Shown: in pieces, positions 59,890 to 64,000 of the stretch
Layout: each line of letters begins with the position of its first letter
How positions within the stretch are numbered: the stretch's first letter is position 1
Origin: Saturnia japonica
Lineage: Eukaryota; Arthropoda; Insecta; Lepidoptera; Saturniidae
Assembly: GCA_033032175.1 (NCBI GenBank)
Contig: CM065318.1
Location: 9,176,001-9,240,000, forward strand
DNA length: 64,000 nucleotides
Direction of reading: 5' to 3'
Made by a program: the position numbers and the translations under genes
Notes under the pieces: generated by a model
The model's database searches: none
Seen by the model: only the letters and a program-made list of their open reading frames with translations
Told to the model about the DNA's origin: nothing

Positions 59890-62270
59890 ATAGTGCCGAA
59901 GAGTGGAAACTCTGTATGGAGATTCAAACATCGGAAGATCTAAGAATCCTCTTACCAATTTTCAAAGGAAGCAAAGAAAGTATCCAAGTCAGCTCCCGGC
60001 CCTGATGGCATTCGGTATTTGGTGTACAAGAAATGCCCGTCGGTTCTTAAACATCTCTTAAATATATTTGTTAAGATTTGGTCAAGTAAGAAAATACCAA
60101 CAGCATTCGGAAAGGCAATTTTTGTCCTCATTACAAAAAAAGAGGAAGTAACTCATCCAAAAGATACTAGACCAATAGCTCTCTAACCAATCCAATTTCC
60201 AAAATTTTTTTCGATATATTACAAGCTAAATCGACACACTTCATGATCAACAATAGGTATTTCAAGCCCAATCACCAAAAAGGGTTTTTGCCCGGTATTT
60301 CTGGATGCTTGGAACATAACACTTTACTAGTGAAAAGTCTCAAAGATGCCAGGGCACATGAGAGGCAAATAACAGTCTGCTGGTTAGACCTTGAGAACGC
60401 ATTTGGTTCAGTTCAGCATGAACTGATGATCTTCGCCTTGAAGTGGTATAAATAACTTCATATTATTCACAATTAAAATTTACCATATCAGCAAACAATG
60501 AGCACACAAAACCCCTACAATATAATGTCGCGCTGTTCCAAGGCTGGTGTTTGTCACAATAGCATTTAATACAGTTATAAATGTTTTAATAGATAATTAA
60601 TAATAAGTTAATAAGCTATGAAAAAAATGGAGCTATCGGTTTAAAATTGGTAATAAATTCACAGAGTCAATCTTAGCCTTTGCAGAAGACCTTGCAATAC
60701 TGACACATAATCCAAAACAATGTCAGGCACTTTTGAATGAAGTGGATGAGTTCTGTACATGGACTGATGGAATGAGGACAAAACTAAGTAAATGCCATTG
60801 TTTGTGTCTGGGTAGAAGAGACACTAAATATACCTCATACGATCCAGGACTCTCAATAGGTGGGCAATGTGTTACTACAGTTGTTGAAGCGGTGCCTTTC
60901 AAATTTCTTGCAAGAAGGTTATATTATAAGGGACGTACACCACCCTTGGACGCAGTTGTCAATCTTTTCTTTAACGACCTCAATAAGGTAGACCTTCAGC
61001 CAATTAGCAATATTAAAAAAGTTTGGTTATACGACAACTATCTAACATCTCGTCTGACTTGGCCTTTTCTGGTATATGCAAAGGTCATAAAGATGTTGAG
61101 GTTATGGTTTGGACTGGCACATTCGGCTGACCCCTCAACTTTATTTAGGTATCATAATAGTTTTGGGATGAAATTAAAGAGGCCATCAGAGCTCTATATA
61201 CACCTTAGAGTCACCAAAATGTATGTCTTGGGGAAATCCCAAGATGAAATAATTACATCTCTCCCAAAAGGCAAATGTGCCACAGAACTACAGTCAAGAC
61301 TTCAATTCCATAAACAGTTTATGGCAGATGCACAGGTTCATAGACTGAGGTTGGGTTTAAAAAAGAAAAAAGATGACCGAGACACAATAAAATCCTTTCT
61401 ACAACAAGATGAAAGTGACACCTATAGAGTGCACGCAATTAATTTAGAAATCCAAAACGAGTGGTTAGCCATAGGTGAGTTCTTCATCCCAGTAGCACTA
61501 AAGTGGTGCGCCTTGTTATATGACTGATCTCCTGCCCTACTAAAATTTTACCTTAATGCCTTTCAAATGACCCTCCAGATCAGAGTAACTTAGTAAGATG
61601 GGAGAAAGCCTCTGAAAAATCTTGCTATACCTGTGGTGAGGCAATAGGCACAACCAGGCACTTATTAGTAGGATGCAAGGAGCTTCTTGATAGGGGACTA
61701 CTCACGTCACCATGATAGGGTACTTCAGTTCATACGTGAAGCAGTAAGTCTTTCAGTAGCTAGAGCTCAAAAAGGATTGACCATTAACAGGAGACAAATA
61801 TTAACTTTATAAAAGAAGGCTCAACAAACAGTAAATGCTAAAAGTAAGCCCTTCTCAATCCTAGGTAGTGCACCTGATTGGACTATCTTAGTGGACACAT
61901 ATGAAAAACATTATAGAATCCCAGAGGATCTGGTTGTTTCATCATCCAGACCAGACATATTCCTTTATTCTCGAGAAATCAAGCGTATAGTACTTGTAGA
62001 GCTTACTGTACCGTGGGAAACTAATATACCTAAAGGCCACAATAAAAATGAATAAATATTAGGGTTACTATGAGGTTAACTTATATGCAGTGGAATTGGG
62101 AGCGAGAGGTATCCCAGCGAAATCTCTCTATAACTTGTTAAAAGTCCTCGGCCTGACGAGAACTGCAGTAAATTCTATTTTCGAACGGGTATCTAAAGCA
62201 GCATTAACAGGCTCTTACCAAATCTGGCTTGGCAGGGAGGGTATCGCGGGCAGTCAAGGTGTGCGCTGAT
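59890..62270 (+). pseudogene. RLE-class non-LTR retrotransposon ORF (R2/NeSL-like), decayed copy 1
   Basis: It encoded reverse transcriptase plus a C-terminal restriction-like endonuclease for target-primed insertion. Recognisable pieces in order are: the domain 0 block SAPGPDGIRYLVYKK (about 59978); DTRPIAL; motif A CWLDLENAFGSVQH (60380-60420, catalytic Asp at 60388); motif C, FAED instead of FADD, at 60679-60690; and a long thumb/linker frame at 60733-61527. Then comes a zinc knuckle C-x2-C-x8-H-x4-C (61623-61676), followed by the endonuclease motif RPD-x14-ELT (61948-62006). Several frameshifts and stops (for example after KWYK at 60455 and at 61527), and the changed motif C, show it is dead. 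It is 5' truncated near 59890. The PD-(D/E)xK-type nuclease after the polymerase separates it from APE-type LINEs; whether R2, NeSL or a related clade is not settled. Confidence 0.88.
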
Positions 62271-62429
62271 GTGCATCATAAGGGGGACTCTTAAACCTTC
62301 ACCTGGGTCGCAAGTCCCGGGGACTGCTCGTGTTCCCTCTGCCTGCTACACGATAGACCCGGCACACGCACGGTGGATCCATGGAATGCTAAAATGTTTG
62401 TCTCTTGAGACGATGGTTTATAGATATGT
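62271..62429 (+). repeat. 3' untranslated end of the RLE retrotransposon (probable)
   Basis: GC-rich sequence continues past the endonuclease stop (CGCAAGTCCCGGGGACTGCT, GGCACACGCACGGTGGATCC) and fades near 62400. The right boundary is not defined. Confidence 0.5.
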
Positions 62430-62515
62430 CAGGATTCGATAGGTGGTGCTGTGATTGAGCTGTTATTTACTGGAAAAGGCAGAAAACGTCTGGCGGGTTA
62501 GTTAGTTATGGTATA
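62430..62515 (+). repeat. Dispersed repeat fragment shared with 6655-6740
   Basis: ATAGGTGGTGCTGTGATTGA through GGCGGGTTAGTTAGTTATGG aligns with the fragment at 6660-6735. Confidence 0.45.
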
Positions 62516-63002
62516 AAAAAGGAAATATATTACAAAAAGGGTTACAAAAAACTAAAACTTGGTATTTATTACATTTACGGATACAATATTATACATAGTA
62601 TAAGGTTTAGCGCGGTAAGTTGGCCTTCAAATGTGGTACAGAATAACGCTGACACGGAAGCATACTTATTATAGATTATGAAAAATGAACAATAGACCAT
62701 ATCGATTAGTAGATAAGATTACTTACAAAAAAAAAATCGAAATAGATTTCATAATAAATCAATCTTCATATTAATTCATTTATTTTCATCGCATTGCAAA
62801 GATTCGTATACTTGAAACAGGTACTAATATCTCATATTTTGCGATTACGATTATTTAATACCTTCTAACTGATAGATGAATGCGTACTGCATATAAAATC
62901 AGAGTTTATTAAAGCTTTAATAACTTTTTATTGAATGAAAGATATCGTGCTTTTCTTTGATAACGACTAAATATCTAAGATATAAAACAAAAAAGAGATC
63001 AA

Positions 63003-63070
63003 AATGTATCCAGTAGTTTTTGCGTAATGAGCGCACAACGGCAAACCTCAATTATTTTATTTTATATAGA
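63003..63070 (+). repeat. Short repeat tail shared with 25765-25835
   Basis: ATCCAGTAGTTTTTGCGTAAT, then GCGCACAACGGCAAACCTCA, ending TATATAGATAG. Confidence 0.5.
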
Positions 63071-63372
63071 TAGGTTTCTTTGCTCACTTGAAATAGATAG
63101 ATATGATTATGAACCGCTTTCGATGATCCTTTTTTTGCTGGATAAGAGATACGTAACGGGTGGTCCCATTTTAACTACATTGGTATTGGACCTTCAACTT
63201 TTAAGATGCACAAGGAAACTCTTCAAAATCATTGAAGTTTTTTTTTGTTAAAAATTGTCTTGTGACGGTTTATTAAATTTATAAACATTGTGATTGCATT
63301 GTTTGCCTGAGCATCTTTTCGACAAGCAAAAAATATTAATAAATAAAAAGTAAATTCTCTGTTCACACTTAC

Positions 63373-63431
63373 CGGTTTTCCAACGTCTGTGTCTGTCGTT
63401 TGTGCATGAGCTAGTGGATGTTTTGAATATA
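63373..63431 (-). CDS. ADAMTS-like secreted matrix protein, exon 2
   Basis: A small exon encoding YSKHPLAHAQTTDTDVGKP (residues 34-52), a short linker between signal region and TSP1 repeat. The donor GTAAGT is strong. The acceptor is ambiguous: ATTAGCAG (exon from 63431) gives phase 1 entry and joins exon 1 in frame. TTACAG 11 bases upstream (exon from 63442) would need a phase 2 donor that I do not see. The exon leaves in phase 0, as exon 3 requires. Without conserved motifs its support is phase and splice sites only. Confidence 0.55.
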
Positions 63432-63583
63432 CTGCTAATATTCTGTAACAAATAATTGCGTTTTGGTGACTAGTTTCAGAACAAATTAAAATAAAGCGAG
63501 TTTAATGGAATTCAAGTAATTGATAAATAACAACGGAATTTGAATTGGAAATTCCATTTTTTTTTGTAGCACTTTTGTATTAC
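63432..63583 (-). other. Intron 1 of the ADAMTS-like gene, about 152 bases
   Basis: With the donor GTAATA (63578-63583) and acceptor ATTAGCAG. Boundaries are the least certain of the gene. Confidence 0.45.
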
Positions 63584-63680
63584 TATATGGTGGGATACCC
63601 TGAACATCTTGTAGTACGCGCATTGTTTCTATAGTACCACAAAATAATAGTAAAAATACAGAACTATAGAATTTCGGCAT
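63584..63680 (-). CDS. ADAMTS-like secreted matrix protein, exon 1 (signal peptide)
   Basis: It begins at ATG (63680) and encodes 32 residues. MPKFYSSVFLLLFCGTI has a basic N-terminus and a hydrophobic core, a plausible secretory signal. It leaves in phase 1 at a GTAATA donor; an alternative donor at GTATCC (exon low end 63599) has the same phase and would drop five residues. An upstream ATG at 63693, out of frame, opens a nine-codon frame that overlaps this start, which could dampen translation. A TATATATA-like sequence lies about 60 bases upstream (63735-63744). Support is position, signal character and phase; there is no family-specific motif in this exon. Confidence 0.5.
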
Positions 63681-64000
63681 ATGAAATCGCCATTAGGTCA
63701 AAAGTTGTCACAGTAGATAAGGATGTATCATATATATTTAAGAACGGGAGACGATTTATTAAAAATACTGATAAAAAGCTGCTACATAATGATCTTTTTC
63801 TCACAGATACGTTACAATTTGCTTCTTATGAACACTGAACACTAATGTCTCCTCTACTAATGCTGGAAAGTTAAATCAAAATAAAAAATCTTCTTCTACA
63901 ATTGATCCGATCTAACAATTTAAAAGTTTTTGCAAACTTCCTTACTGGATTAAAAATAAATACTGTACAGTCATAACTGTTTCTCAAGCTCCCTACAGGC
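63681..64000 (-). promoter_or_regulatory. Region upstream of the ADAMTS-like gene
   Basis: On the minus strand, AAATATATATGATACATCC (63725-63743) is the only TATA-like element near the predicted start. No other signal was recognised before the window edge, and the true transcription start may lie elsewhere. Confidence 0.25.

Larger units (their letters stand above)
57727..63372 (-). other. Intron 2 of the ADAMTS-like gene, about 5.6 kb
   Basis: Donor GTAAGT near 63372, acceptor ATTTCAG near 57728. It hosts the RLE retrotransposon (59890-62270), the small inverted-arm module (58293-58358) and two dispersed fragments. Other parts (58400-59880 and 62520-63000) are AT-rich without recognised content. 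Confidence 0.7.

Overview
The window is eukaryotic, AT-rich and dominated by repeats, and it most likely comes from an insect. Spliced exons, tRNA-derived SINEs, non-LTR retrotransposon remnants and an IS630-Tc1-mariner transposon all fit this. Several dispersed repeats look like families I associate with moths and butterflies (Lepidoptera). That is recognition from memory, not a database match, so the order-level assignment is an inference.

The one clear host gene lies on the minus strand, with its 5' end near the right edge. Six exons are called at 63584-63680, 63373-63431, 57584-57726, 35561-35699, 34523-34625 and 34201-34331. Splice phases join in frame at every junction. They encode a candidate signal peptide, one thrombospondin type-1 (TSP1) repeat and the start of an ADAMTS-type cysteine-rich module, about 224 residues in all. 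This is the N-terminus of a secreted ADAMTS-like matrix protein (ADAMTSL4/THSD4 or papilin type). The third intron is about 21.9 kb. The rest of the protein should lie left of 34.2 kb or outside the window; I found no further exon.

Mobile DNA fills much of the rest. Two DD41D mariner-type elements (19925-21227 and 28228-29531) are in direct orientation, each bounded by TA and 32-bp terminal inverted repeats, and differ by about 18 substitutions and two small indels. The first has an intact 359-codon transposase. The second has lost its start codon and is frameshifted. Two decayed copies of a non-LTR retrotransposon with a restriction-like endonuclease lie near opposite ends in opposite orientation (1592-2757 minus, 59890-62270 plus). 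Other remnants include LINE tails, a possible Crypton tyrosine-recombinase fragment, at least four tRNA-derived SINE copies and about ten dispersed repeat families with two to eight copies each.

Region by region: 1-18 kb is repeats and featureless AT-rich DNA. 18.9-29.5 kb holds the Crypton-like fragment and both mariner elements. 29.5-34.2 kb is mostly empty. 34.2-35.7 kb has three clustered exons. 35.7-57.6 kb is the large intron, with a possible nested plus-strand first exon at 44641, SINEs, an 0.8-kb repeat pair and two tandem arrays (about 152 bp x3 and 116 bp x3). The second array stops 5 bp short of the TSP1 exon. 57.7-63.4 kb is an intron carrying the better-preserved retrotransposon copy. 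I saw no rRNA, intact tRNA gene, CRISPR array or bacterial-type operon, and no convincing undescribed system.
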